Positions 36,011 to 46,269 of a DNA stretch of 64,000 bases are shown piece by piece. Made by a program: the position numbers and the translations under genes. The DNA comes from Nectonema munidae (lineage: Eukaryota; Nematomorpha; Nectonematoida; Nectonematidae), in NCBI GenBank assembly GCA_030549495.1, contig JAUIRK010000903.1, positions 372,001 through 436,000 on the forward strand, given 5' to 3'. The notes beneath the pieces were generated by a model. That model had not been told where the DNA came from and ran no database searches. It worked only from the letters and a program-made list of their open reading frames with translations. Every line of letters starts with the position of its first letter. The stretch's first letter is position 1.

Positions 36011-36310
36011 GATATTTAACATGCTGAGTTTGGAAGAAATTCGGTCGAACTTAATCAAATTCGGTTAAATTTGGTCAATTTCGGTTGTATTTGGTGTTGG
36101 TAGGAAAAAAAGTTCAAGTAAATAAAATTTACAAAGGATTTGAAAATTATCACAAAATACTTCATCTGAAAATTTTAAAGAATATTTCTGAAATAAATCT
36201 AAAAATAATATAAATAACGATATTTAATATGATGAGTTTCGTTGAAATTCGGTCGAATTTAATCAAATCAGGTTGAATTTTGTCAAATCCTGTCAATTTC
36301 GGCCAAATAG
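36011..36310. repeat. Tandem duplication with 208-bp period
   Basis: A segment starting GATATTTAACATGCTGAGTT (36011) recurs at 36219 as GATATTTAATATGATGAGTT. Both go on with GAAATTCGGTCGAA and TCAATTTCGG. Divergence is substantial. Confidence 0.75.
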
Positions 36311-36465
36311 AGTGTTTGTTTGAACCTGTTTTATCAGAATCATGCGATTTGGTAATCAAAGAATTTATTCAATTATATATTTAGTATTTATAATTTTAGG
36401 TACTTATAAGTGTTTTTAAGTGTTAGATAATGTCATTTTAAAAATATGTTTACAAAAGGAAGAGA

Positions 36466-36700
36466 TTTTTTAGGCTTATGGTTAGGGTTAGGTAATATTA
36501 TTTTTAAAATATATCTTTAAAAACTATAAAATTTTATTATGTTGGCTTCAGCATTACTTGCAATAAATTAAAAATTCAGTAGATTCGAAAGCTCTTCTTT
36601 GTTTTAACTAAATTAGTGGAGCAACAAGATTAAAAAATTTAATTTTTTTAAATATACTTTAAAAATAACATTATCTAACCTTAACCATAGCTTAAAAATA
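36466..36700. repeat. Imperfect inverted repeat (hairpin-forming)
   Basis: The left arm near 36470-36530 (GGCTTATGGTTAGGGTTAGG and following) is complementary to a right arm at 36645-36700 (CTAACCTTAACCATAGCTTA), with a loop of about 110 bp. It may be a small foldback element; no target duplication was found. Confidence 0.65.
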
Positions 36701-36929
36701 TGTTATTCTTAACACTGTTAGATTAGAAAATATACTATGATTCTTTTTTTTTAATTAGTTAGGAACATATAGATCATTAAAAATTGCCTCTCTATCCCTC
36801 TCAGAAAGACAATGATTTTTACCAAGTTGTATCCTTCTTTTTATAGGTTTACATATTATAATATAAAACTTTGAAAATGTTTTGAAACTCTAAATCAGGT
36901 CAATACTGCCTAACGCCAAAAAACAAGAA

Positions 36930-37260
36930 CCTCTATTATGCTTTATAAAAACGATAGCTACGACTATAAAAAAAGGTTAAAACTAGTTTAACTTTAGATC
37001 ATCTTAAAGCTGAATGCAGCGTATTTCGCCCAGTTGTAGAAAATTTTACAAAATTATTTAAATACAAAACCGAATTTGTTAAATTTAGAAAAAACTCCTT
37101 TATTCTTAAAAATAACGAGTTTTGTTTCAATATTAGGCGGGCTCTGAAGGCAGGATATTCGAGTTTTATAGTTGAATGCGCTTTTTCTGCATTAAACGAG
37201 TTGTTTTTTGTCATTGAAGAATGGTGAGAGCATATAGAAAATCTCAGTTGACTTTACTAC
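36930..37260. repeat. Unknown repeat family, copy A
   Basis: This copy is centred on GCTGAATGCAGCGTATTTCG and CCAGTTGTAGAAAATTTT. It is inverted relative to copy B (42400-42655) and collinear with copy C (52690-52925). No protein motif is recognised, although copy A keeps a 71-codon minus-strand frame. Ends and superfamily are unknown. The sequence onward to 38846 is AT-rich; a 73-codon frame at 38285-38506 (+) is not recognised. Confidence 0.75.
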
Positions 37261-38846
37261 ACTTTCAAAATAAATTGACCAAAAGTATAACATTTGATGA
37301 ATTTGTAAAAAATGGGTGTTGAAGCAAAAAAAATTGTGAATAATGTTGTAAAATAAAAATTACTTTCCACCTAAGTATACTCTGTAAAAAATTTCAGAAT
37401 TTGTTTTTTCAATAAATACAGTATTTAATTTTCGTGAAAATTTTTTGCCTCAACCTAAGTCAAATTGCTGGCTACTCCACTAGGGGAAACACTATGGCAA
37501 AAGTATCAAAGAAAAAAATCTAGATATTAAATATAAAGTGAAGAGGAGTTAATTTTTTAGTATTTATATTTGAATTTTTTAACGACTATATTCCACTCTA
37601 AAATGTGCTTCTTAAATTATGATAATTGTTTTTATAAAAGAGGGACAAAATTGTAAAAATGTGTTACATTTTATAAAAAATTTGCTGTGCTTAATTTTGA
37701 TATAAATGAATGGGGACCCATTTGTCTAAAAATTATGTTTATTGATAACATTTACTGCGATTAAATTTGTAATAGTATCTTTTGATGGTATTATATTTGA
37801 ATGATTAAATTTCTGTGTGGTTTTATATCTTAATTTTAGACGAGTTGAAATTAGAGTTTTTAGTCATTTTCCAATCATCGAGAACTGAATGTGATTTTAA
37901 AAAATATATTATGGTAAATTGAAACTTTTTCTTTTTTGATTTTAATTGAGTTAACAATTTCCTTAGTGAAATTTCATTGCCACCGTAAAAAATATATTTA
38001 AATGTGTAATTTATTTCCTATATTCTTTAATTTTTTACGATTTTCATATTTTGGCAATACGGTATATACATCGCGATTGGAAGAATTACAACAAGCTTTT
38101 AGTAGGGTAATATTTTTAAATATATTTCAAGGTAAAAGTAGAGTATTTAAAAGTAGTAGATAGCTTTGACTTTTTTTAGATGCTAGGATAAAACTTTAAT
38201 ACTTTTCCGTTTAAGCTTTGCAATAAGGAGTCATTTGGAGGAGCGACGTACTTAAATGACAAAGAACTCTTTTGCTTGTAGCCAATGGCCTTTAAATTTA
38301 GGTTGCTATTCAAGAGATTTTTTAAGTTCCAAAGGGATAGCTTCAGGGACAAGCCATGCTGTGCAATGCCAAAATGTTTGCAAGAGTGGCAAACAAAACA
38401 AGAAGCACTGGATTTGATTTGTACTTTCGAATCTTCGGTGTTAAGGAAAAAAACGTTGTCAATTTCGGTGTCGAATTTTGAACAGACACTTTCATCGATT
38501 TCTTAGAAAGAGAAAACATAAAAATATGGTTAAAAAAGTAAAAAACAAAAAGTTTATCATCTACAAGAAATACTGAAACTTATTTTAGTTTACAATTAAA
38601 GTAATGAGTAGAGATAAAGGTATCATGTAGTGTTTTCATAATACTTGCTAACATTTTTTACTAATTATTATATTTTAACTTTTATGGTATTATTGTAAGA
38701 CTCTGTGTCTATAATAACTTGTATTTGGCAAAAATATATTTCGATCTAATCTAAATTAAGAATAATTAAGTATAAATCAGATAGTTTTTACTGACCTTAA
38801 TTTTAAGGATAGAGAGAAAATTTAGCTAAATTTTAATAGGTAAAAG

Positions 38847-39151
38847 CAGGCTTGCGGAGTCGGTAGAATTGGAGATTTTAAAGGATAGGAGTCGAAGTCA
38901 GTGTCTAATAAAATTTACAAGTCGGAGTCATAGTCAAATTTGTTGAATTATATTAAATAATTTGTTTTAGGTATTTTAAATAATGAAAAAATAGTTTCGT
39001 TTTGTAGATAGATCGATTTGCCCTTATTTAGTCCAAGCCGTAAGTAAGAATAGGCTTTAAATATTTTAAATCCTTAAGCATTTGAATTGTGAGAATTTTG
39101 TAAGTACTTGGAGTCATAATGAGCTATTTTCCCTGTGACTCTGTTACCCTG
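38847..39151. mobile_element. Decayed GGAGTCGG-type MITE
   Basis: It starts CAGGCTTGCGGAGTCGG and ends, read inward, CAGGGTAACAGAGTCACAG. Internal AGTCGGAGTCATAGTC repeats are shared with the better-preserved element at 41012-41276. No target duplication was confirmed. Confidence 0.55.
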
Positions 39152-39229
39152 CTACAGCCAATGTTCACTCTAATTTTTGAATTTCTTTGTACGATATGCC
39201 TTTTTATAAACAATCAAGAGTTGTTAATA

Positions 39230-39510
39230 GTTCAGGCCTCAAATCAGGTCAAAAACTAAGCAACTTGCTTAGCAATCCTCACGCCTCATATGGATCTCTT
39301 ACTAAATATTTGGTGTTGTAAAAATAGCCTTCATTTCTGCCTTTCTCAAGAAATAAGAGTTATTTTGCGTTTATTTATTTATTTTTAATATAATTTTTAA
39401 TAAAAATAAAATTTTATAATTTTTTATAAAAAATAATGTTAAGCAACTTGAGGCCTCAAAAGCCTAACCCTAACCCACCCCCATTCTTAGCAACCTGAGA
39501 CCTGATCCAG
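39230..39510. repeat. Weak inverted repeat around AGGCCTCAAATCAGGTC
   Basis: CAGGCCTCAAATCAGGTC near 39234 faces TTAGCAACCTGAGACCTGAT near 39488. The match is partial, so the element is doubtful. The region otherwise appears non-coding. Confidence 0.35.
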
Positions 39511-39824
39511 AAAATGAAGCTGCTTATATAAAAAAGGTGTAGTGAAATTATTTAACTTTTTTCGCGTGGTAATTCCCTAAATTACTTAATAACGTTTGGG
39601 AAAAAATGGGCTAACGCGTTTTATACCCGAATAATCAAATGATAAGAAGATTTGCATTAAAAACAGAAGAATTTATTTTTGTAAAGTCCTCAATTGTTAA
39701 CTTTGATCACTAACCGATTATTAAATGCAGACAGTCAAAACTCAAAACACCAGTTAGGCCTTATTCAAAAATAAAAGAACAACTGCATTTTCAATTCCAG
39801 TCAATAAAATACGAAAATTAAATA

Positions 39825-41011
39825 CAGTGAAATCTCAAAAATTCGTCCTCTGAATTTCCGTCACCCTCAAGATCCGTCAGATTTTTCTTGAGAACGGATT
39901 TTTCTTTGTATTTTTACCTCTATAAACCGTCTACCGCAACATCCTTCTCTGTCTTTTGATTTTGAGATCCAAAAGTCATATTTTCTTTAAATAATGCCTC
40001 AATAATCCGCCAAACTTTGTTACAAAATATTTGCACTTTGATTAGCAATTATGAACTATGCATGAGTACATTGCACTTTCTTATTTCTTATGCAACAAAT
40101 GGAAAAAAATATTATTCTGTTGTGTGACAATCTTAGTAGTCATTAGGGTGTCCACCCCGGGGATCCTCATCGCCTATTCCCGAGGGAATTTCTGAAATTT
40201 TTACTTTTCGTCCTCGAAACTCATTCCTCGACTCCTCGAGGAGTTTTCAGATTTTCGATTTGCTTCTGTGCTGAACTGTTTGATGAAAATTTTAGGCTAA
40301 TTTTATAGTTTTAAGTCAAATCAAATTTTTAAATCTACATTTTTTGATGAAACAAAAAAGTTGTATTAAAGCAGAAATAAAATAATGAAAAAAACGTTTG
40401 ACCTTTATTTGGAAACAAAAAAAAGGCCCGAAGTTTTGGAAAATTTGTTCAAGAATTTAAAAAGCATAAAACAAACATCTGTAGACTCTGAACGAGTGTT
40501 TTCATCAATGAGTTATTTTTCTACGAAAATAGGAAACCAGTTGAACGATGAAACTTTGAACGCCCTAGTATTTCTTACATATTTTTTCAAAACATGAATA
40601 TTTTTTTACATTTTTTAAAAATAATTTTATTCAACTTTTGAACTAATAAAAAACTTTCAGAATACTTTATATTTTTTCATTTTAAAAGAGTTTTTTTATT
40701 GTGAAAAAATTGCTTTTTCCTCCCCGGGGAAATATTTCAAAAATTACGAGGTCCTCGTTTCCCGGGGAATGAAAAAAGACCTTAAAGTGGACACACTATT
40801 AAAATAAATGTTAAATGTAACGAAACTGTTACTTCCGCCAAACACCACCTCACACATTCAGCCTATGGATGCTGGGATCATTAAAAGCTTTAAAGACCAT
40901 TACAGAAGATTACAAGTCCGTTATTGCATCCGATGTATTGAAAAGTAGCAGCCTTTAAAAGTTACAGTGTGCTCTACTTTGAAAATGATTAAAACAACTT
41001 GGATCAAAGTT
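39825..41011 (+). mobile_element. Tigger/pogo remnant, interrupted by a hAT element
   Basis: The left end CAGTGAAATCTCAAAAATTC follows a TA at 39823-39824. After a nested hAT (40144-40798) a plus-strand frame reads LLLPPNTTSHIQPMDAGIIK and continues FKDHYRRLQ (40830-40910). This is the third-Asp block of Tigger/pogo transposases. It has one in-frame stop shortly after and is cut by the MITE at 41012. The copy is heavily reduced. Confidence 0.75.
40144..40798 (+). mobile_element. Internally deleted hAT element with C-terminal ORF
   Basis: The ends TAGGGTGTCCACCCCGGGG and, read inward, TAGTGTGTCCACTTTAAGG agree over the first 12 bases with one mismatch, and CCCCGGGG/TCCTCG motifs occur just inside both ends. 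A 70-codon frame (40385-40597) encodes the hAT dimerisation domain, with TSVDSERVFSSMSYFSTKIG and LNDETLNALVFL. The catalytic part is missing. The flanking duplication is unclear. Confidence 0.75.
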
Positions 41012-41276
41012 CAGGGTTGGGAGTCAGAGAGAAAATATCCGAATCCAACTGCAAATACTTAAAAACTTAATAAATTCAACGCCAACTTTTCTCTTCCCAT
41101 TTCAACTAAAAAAGGGACACTCCGTATGCTGACAAAAATAAACTGTTTTTTCTTTATTTAAAATACTTAAAAAAAATTCTTAGAAAGGACTCGGACTTAC
41201 TCCTAAATTTTATTAGATACCGACTCCAATCTCTTTAAAATCTTCGACTACACGCACTTCCGACTCCCCAACCCTG
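41012..41276. mobile_element. MITE with CAGGGTTGGGGAGTC ends
   Basis: A 265-bp element starts CAGGGTTGGGAGTCAG and ends GACTCCCCAACCCTG, with internal CGGACTTACTCC/CCGACTCC repeats. It sits immediately after the Tigger coding remnant. The 8-mers on either side do not match, so the type is inferred (hAT-like) from the CAGGG end only. Confidence 0.7.
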
Positions 41277-41683
41277 AATATTACGCCTACTAATACTTAT
41301 AAATGGCGGAGTCATACTTCACTTTTACATTTTTCATAACAGGCAAAGATTGTTATTCAGAAAAAGGCGTCTCTATCATACAAGAATTACAAAATGATTT
41401 AAATTCACTAGCTGATACTTTGCAAACTCATTTAAGTAGCCGCATGTCAGTTGATAAATCGTTAAATGTTGACAGCAATGTTGATATAGCTCCTTAATTG
41501 AACGTTGAAGATATTAGGCAAATAGTAGAAAATTCAAAAATGACTGTGATCCTAGTAGTGAAGTAAGAGCAGAGTTAAAAAGTTTAGTGGCTCCTCAAGT
41601 GCGAGAAAAAGTCTTGCTGCTTGATCCCTCCTGCTATAGGGAATATGGAACAAAATAAAAATAAGGCAAAATATCATCTAGAT
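41277..41683 (+). other. Unassigned coding-like remnant
   Basis: A 64-codon frame (41303-41497) and a following frame with VREKVLLLDPSCYREYG near 41600 look protein-derived. I do not recognise the family. It may be the disrupted tail of a transposase. Confidence 0.35.
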
Positions 41684-41977
41684 CAGCGTTTTTCAAACTT
41701 TTTTTACTGCGCGGCCATAGCAAGAAGCACAGTTTGCCTCGCGACCCATAATACCTAGGTGTAATAAGACAAACTCTGATCACTACGTTCATTTATTCAG
41801 CATCGACAATTTATAGGTATTTTTTTATGATCTGCACATTGTTTTATTTATTTGTATGAATAAAATATTAATACTTTTAGATTTTCTTCACTTTGTCCTA
41901 TCTTGATTTCCTTTCTTTTTTGTCACGACCCATTTAATTTTTGACTGTGGTCGGGACCCACAGTTTGAAAAACGCTG
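41684..41977. mobile_element. hAT MITE with 8-bp TSD
   Basis: A 294-bp element has ends CAGCGTTTTTCAAAC/GTTTGAAAAACGCTG, a perfect 15-bp inverted repeat, flanked by ATCTAGAT (41676-41683) and ATCTAGTT (41978-41985), matching at 7 of 8. Subterminal GCGACCCATA/ACGACCCATT is typical of this hAT group. Confidence 0.88.
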
Positions 41978-42050
41978 ATCTAGTTCATTTATGGAGGGCA
42001 ATGCGAACTTTAGACGAAAACGTCGTAAAAACGGCAAATAGACAAGAGAC

Positions 42051-42345
42051 TTTTTTGGTACAAAAACTTAAAATAATAAACCTTTTTGTTTTCTCTTAAT
42101 TTTGTCTAAACAGTAAATTCATCATTTAAATCATTGTTAATTAATCGGGTAATATTAGATAATAAAATGTATTTTGTGATAAATATGGTTTCAATTTTCA
42201 GTCAGCCTCGAAGATCAGTCATTTTTTCAGGAACGTATGATGACGGAAAAACGTGGGGTGACTAGACTACTGTACAATATTTATTAAAAAACCCCAATTA
42301 TGAAATTATGTTAAAAACTTAGGTATTGACAATTTTTTAGGTACC
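42051..42345. repeat. Dispersed repeat, direct copy of 35489-35810
   Basis: This is the second copy of the repeat described at 35489. Its right part reads GATGACGGAAAAACGTGG and then ACTACTGTA. Confidence 0.8.
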
Positions 42346-42399
42346 AACACACACTTTTTACAAATTTATCAAATGTAATACTTTTGGTTAATTAATTTA

Positions 42400-42654
42400 C
42401 GAGTGTAGTAAAGTCAACTGAGATTCTCTATACATTGTCATCGTTCTTCTATGACAAGAATCAACTCGTTTAAGGACATATATAAAACTCAAATACCCTG
42501 CCCTCATAGCTATTATTAAAATTTGTTTTAAAATTTCCGCCCCACCAATATTAAAACAGTTTTTATTTCTAAATTTAAATTATTCGGTTTTGTGTTTAAA
42601 TAATTTTGGTAAAATTTTTCTATAACTGGGCGAAATATGCTGCACTCAGCTTAA
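42400..42654. repeat. Unknown repeat family, copy B (inverted)
   Basis: This is the reverse complement of much of 36990-37260, ending at TGCTGCACTCAGC near 42650, directly beside the TTAA of the piggyBac-type MITE at 42655. Confidence 0.75.
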
Positions 42655-42774
42655 CCGGTTATCTACCACACTCGACATATGACGACTTTACAAAAATGTG
42701 AATTTATTAATGCTTTTTTATCAAATCTTCTGCTTTATACTAGATATCGTCTGATTATTCTGGTCTTTAACGGG
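42655..42774. mobile_element. piggyBac-type MITE flanked by TTAA
   Basis: A 120-bp element starts CCGGTTATCTACC and ends TCTTTAACGGG, with TTAA on both sides (42651-42654, 42775-42778). Its right half (CAAATCTTCTGCTTTATACT...) is shared with the element at 51854-51982. Confidence 0.7.
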
Positions 42775-42799
42775 TTAAAGTGGGTCTAAAGTTAAGAAG

Positions 42800-43154
42800 G
42801 TTTTAACCCTTTATAGTTCATGGTATTGTTTTTAAGAATCATAGTAGGAGCTGCAAAAGTATGGAGATCCATAGAGTTGCATTCTCAAAGTTTTATATTC
42901 TAGTCTGTAAAATCTAGCATATCTAGTATTTAAAAAATAAGTATACGTAGTGGTAGTTGATCAATATGCCACTCGGCATTTTTATATAAGCAATACATCA
43001 TATATGTGACAGGAGTTATTTCTAGAGATAATCTCTATCCCTTTCAACTACATCTATTGTATACGGTGCAGGAGATTTCACACATAAAGCGTTTCGTAGA
43101 GGAGACATTTAGTACCTAGTTTTAAAGTTTTATATCTAGTTTTTTTTTAATTTG
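42800..43154. other. AT-rich stretch, no recognised feature
   Basis: Nothing recognised apart from GAGACATTTAGTACC near 43100, an inverted look-alike of the repeat motif at 43155. Confidence 0.45.
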
Positions 43155-43203
43155 GAGTACGAAATGACTTGGGTACCAAATGTCTTGGTTACGAAATGTC
43201 TTG
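43155..43203. repeat. Three-unit direct repeat of GTACCAAATGTCTTGG
   Basis: Units GTACGAAATGACTTGG, GTACCAAATGTCTTGG and TTACGAAATGTCTTG follow each other. The unit length and form resemble the MULE terminal repeats, but no second end is identified. From 43204 to 44113 nothing else is recognised. Confidence 0.7.
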
Positions 43204-44113
43204 AACTCATTATTTATACTCACCTTATCAAATTTGATGAAGACCCTTCTAAATATATTCTATCCAACTCATTTTATTATACTTTTTACTAACTATTTTC
43301 AAGTCAGAAGAATAAATATAAAAATAAATACTTCCCTAGCAATAATGCCTCTGGCACTGTTCTCCCAGCAACCCACAAAGTCTTGTTTTATGTTGATAAA
43401 TGATGGCGTCATTTTTATTCTTTTGATATGAAAGTGTTTACCCTCATAGTATAATGAAAAATTCGTCACTAATAATTATATTGACTCCTAATTAACTAAG
43501 TATTTATATATTTTTTTAGTTGTTTTTCCCATAATTTATTTTTGTTGTTTTAGTTGACATTTTTTCAAATTGCATAAGTTACCGCCATTATGTCCATAAA
43601 TATTTAGTCTGTACACAGAGCTTAAATTTTAGATTGATTTTAAGTTTAAAATAAAATTGTTTGTTTCATATTATACAAAAATTGATTTAAAATGAAACGC
43701 AGAGAATTAATTTTTGAAAGATTCCCCTATATTTTTATACTTTATTCTAGAAAAAGTGGGCCAAATAAGTAATTTGATTAAAAAAAAAACAAATTCAGGT
43801 TTCTCACCCACAAACTACATATCAGGTAAAATAATTATTTTATATTTTATTGTAGTTATTTTATGCCGCATTAAATATCAAAAAGGCATGCAGCGTAACT
43901 ATATATAAAACTACCTCTGATGCACAAACGCATGAAAGATTTCACTCCCGGTATATGCAAAAAGAAAAAAGTTAATGACCCATTAGATCAGATATAAAGC
44001 TAGTTCATGTGTTGATATCTACAACGAATCCAGGTTTTGGTAAGTAGATAACGCGTAGGTAATAATAATTATTAAAAATTACGGAGAAAATGAAGATGAC
44101 AAGGAATTATCAC

Positions 44114-45911
44114 AAAGCCGAAAACAAATGCCCAATGAGCAGACTCCCCACTATTCAAGCATGGTCTGTGGTCTTTATCTTTGTCATACGGTATTAGAAA
44201 AGATGATCCATGCAAGAGAGAGTCATGGAAGATTGAGAAGGATTCCTCGGCAAGCCACTTTTCCACCTTCACAACCTCCATTCTGTGATCCGGGAGAAAG
44301 TGTTTGCTAATTTCTTCCAAAGTGTAGATGCTAAAAAGTTCGCCTTTATCTGTAAATTCGTTGCGTACGCAATATTCAAAAAGAACATTCTGGTCCAAGT
44401 CTACATGACGAATAAAAGGTGATTTTAAGCATAAATAAAACAATTTTGTATTTTACGAAATTTTATAATTCTCAATTCTCTTATTTTCTTCAAATAACTG
44501 AATTAATTCTGACACAATGGGCTACCGCAAATTCGGGTTTAAATGTTCGATGCTCCTAAGCTATGAGGCACTTAATATTTCATCAAACCTGTAATTATCC
44601 TAAATTTATCGAAAGAGATATATATTAACTTTATTTAAAAAATAATAACAATAAAATCTTGAAGTTTACTATTTAAATCTATCTTCTCCTTGACTTTCAA
44701 AAAGCAAATTTTTTCAAAGTAGCTAGTTTCTAGCCGGTTGTTTTACAACTATAAGATCAACCAAAGTAGAAGAAAATTTGCAATGTTTTACATCTCAAAT
44801 TAGAGCCCACTGTGTATGATGTCATGAGGCATCTCAAATATGTGGGTGCTGGAAAAAGTAATACTATAAAAAATTGGTAGTTGATTTAGTTGTTCAGTTA
44901 TTGTATACGACTTTCCTTCTTTCAGAATAAATTAAACGAAATAGAATTGAGAGAATTAATTACAATTGAAGGCATTTGTAAAATTTAGAGCTAAAAAATT
45001 GAACTAAAACACAATTTTGAAGCTTAAGAGTGAAAAATTATGCCTTATTTTTAACACTGTGATTAACATGTTAGTTTAAGTTAGTGTTTTTAGTTTAACA
45101 AGTCAAAATCGTCTTTTTCTATTGAAAAATAGGGAAGATGAGTGGGTGATCAACCAGTCAGAGCCAAAACTTTGCGCTGAATGCAATAAAATGGGTCCTT
45201 TAATCGCGATTGAAGTTATCCTTACCAAAATGAAAAGAATGCTGCGTAAAACAAAAGGGACCGATTTTTTTGCGTGAAGCTTCGTACATCACTTTCACAT
45301 TGAAACAATAAAGTTCTCATGCAAACGAAGTCATTACTCATTTAGTAATACTGCTATGCTGTGAATTCTATTAACACCACGGCCCCAAAATAAGAATGCA
45401 TCAACATGAGTGTGTATTCAAGAAACCTATTCTTTCAAATCCTGTCTGGCCCCCTTGTATTTTTCTGTGGAAACTTGGAAGACCTCTTAGATCTTGTTGA
45501 GAAACCTTGCCCTAAGATATATGTTTTTAGTTTATAAATAAATTCAGTTTAAACTGACACACCAAATTTCTTAATTTTAAGGTACTTTTATATCAAATGC
45601 TTTTTCTAAGATGAAATCGGTTAATGTAGCTAAAATTTCATTAAAAATCAAAAGGAAGCATTTAATTTTTAAAATTAGAGATTATTATTTGCCCAACAAC
45701 ATAATGAATACAAAAAAAGTGCCTTACCAATCCCATACATAAAATTTGCAGCACTAGCTAAGGCAGAAATTCCACACTTTGGTCCATTTTGGAGAAAGGA
45801 TTTGCATGGTTTATAAAATACAAAAAACTTTTCTTCATCTCTTAACTTCCCATTATAGGATTGAGCAAAATTGAGCTTCAACAATTTATAGAGTTCCTCC
45901 ATATATTTCCC
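44114..45911 (-). CDS. ACTMAP: Actin maturation protease homologue (ACTMAP/C19orf54 family), two exons seen
   Basis: In animals this cysteine protease removes the N-terminal acetylated Cys/Met residue from nascent actin. Two minus-strand exons are supported. Exon 45911-45728 holds FLQNGPKCGISALASAANFM, whose Cys in NGPxCG is the expected nucleophile, and ends at a GTAAGG donor. Exon 44400-44114, after a TAG acceptor, encodes LDQNVLFEYC, FTDKGELFSIYTLEEISKHF, SSFLIPYDKDKDHRPC and SAHWAFVFGF, with the conserved His in AHWA. The splice joins in frame (MYGI-DLDQN). The intron (44401-45727) is AT-rich with nothing recognised. The C-terminal region of the family (after AHWA) and the N-terminus before GKYMEEL were not found, so further exons lie unrecognised, or the copy is incomplete. 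No internal stop is seen. Confidence 0.75.
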
Positions 45912-46261
45912 CTAGAACTAAATAATTATTTTTTATTACAGTATTAATTAAACAAGAATCAAACACTTAAAAGGGATTTTTTGATTATTTACTCAATAAA
46001 ACAAAGTTTACAATATTTATTGTTATAATTTTAGGAACTATCGTCCAAAACCTCAAAAGAAAGGAAACATGAGACAATCCCTAATATTTTATTGCTATAT
46101 CAATATCTAGAAGGGAGGGGTTCGTAGGAATTAACTTATTAATTTGGAAGAAAATTTATAATTTAAGAGACTATATTGGCATATAGTAAAAAAATTATAT
46201 AAGTGTTCAGTACCTACTGCGCGTAAGGTAATTGATTATCTTTAGAATTGTTGTCGGTACT
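45912..46261. other. Upstream flank or first intron of the ACTMAP homologue
   Basis: AT-rich sequence with no recognised exon; a TTCTAG acceptor at 45912-45917 (minus strand) suggests intron sequence. Confidence 0.4.
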
Positions 46262-46269
46262 TCTTAGAT

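Noticed and set aside
36466-36500. GGTTAGGGTTAGG as telomere-like repeat
   Set aside because: Only two units, and it is part of an imperfect hairpin arm; not a telomeric array.
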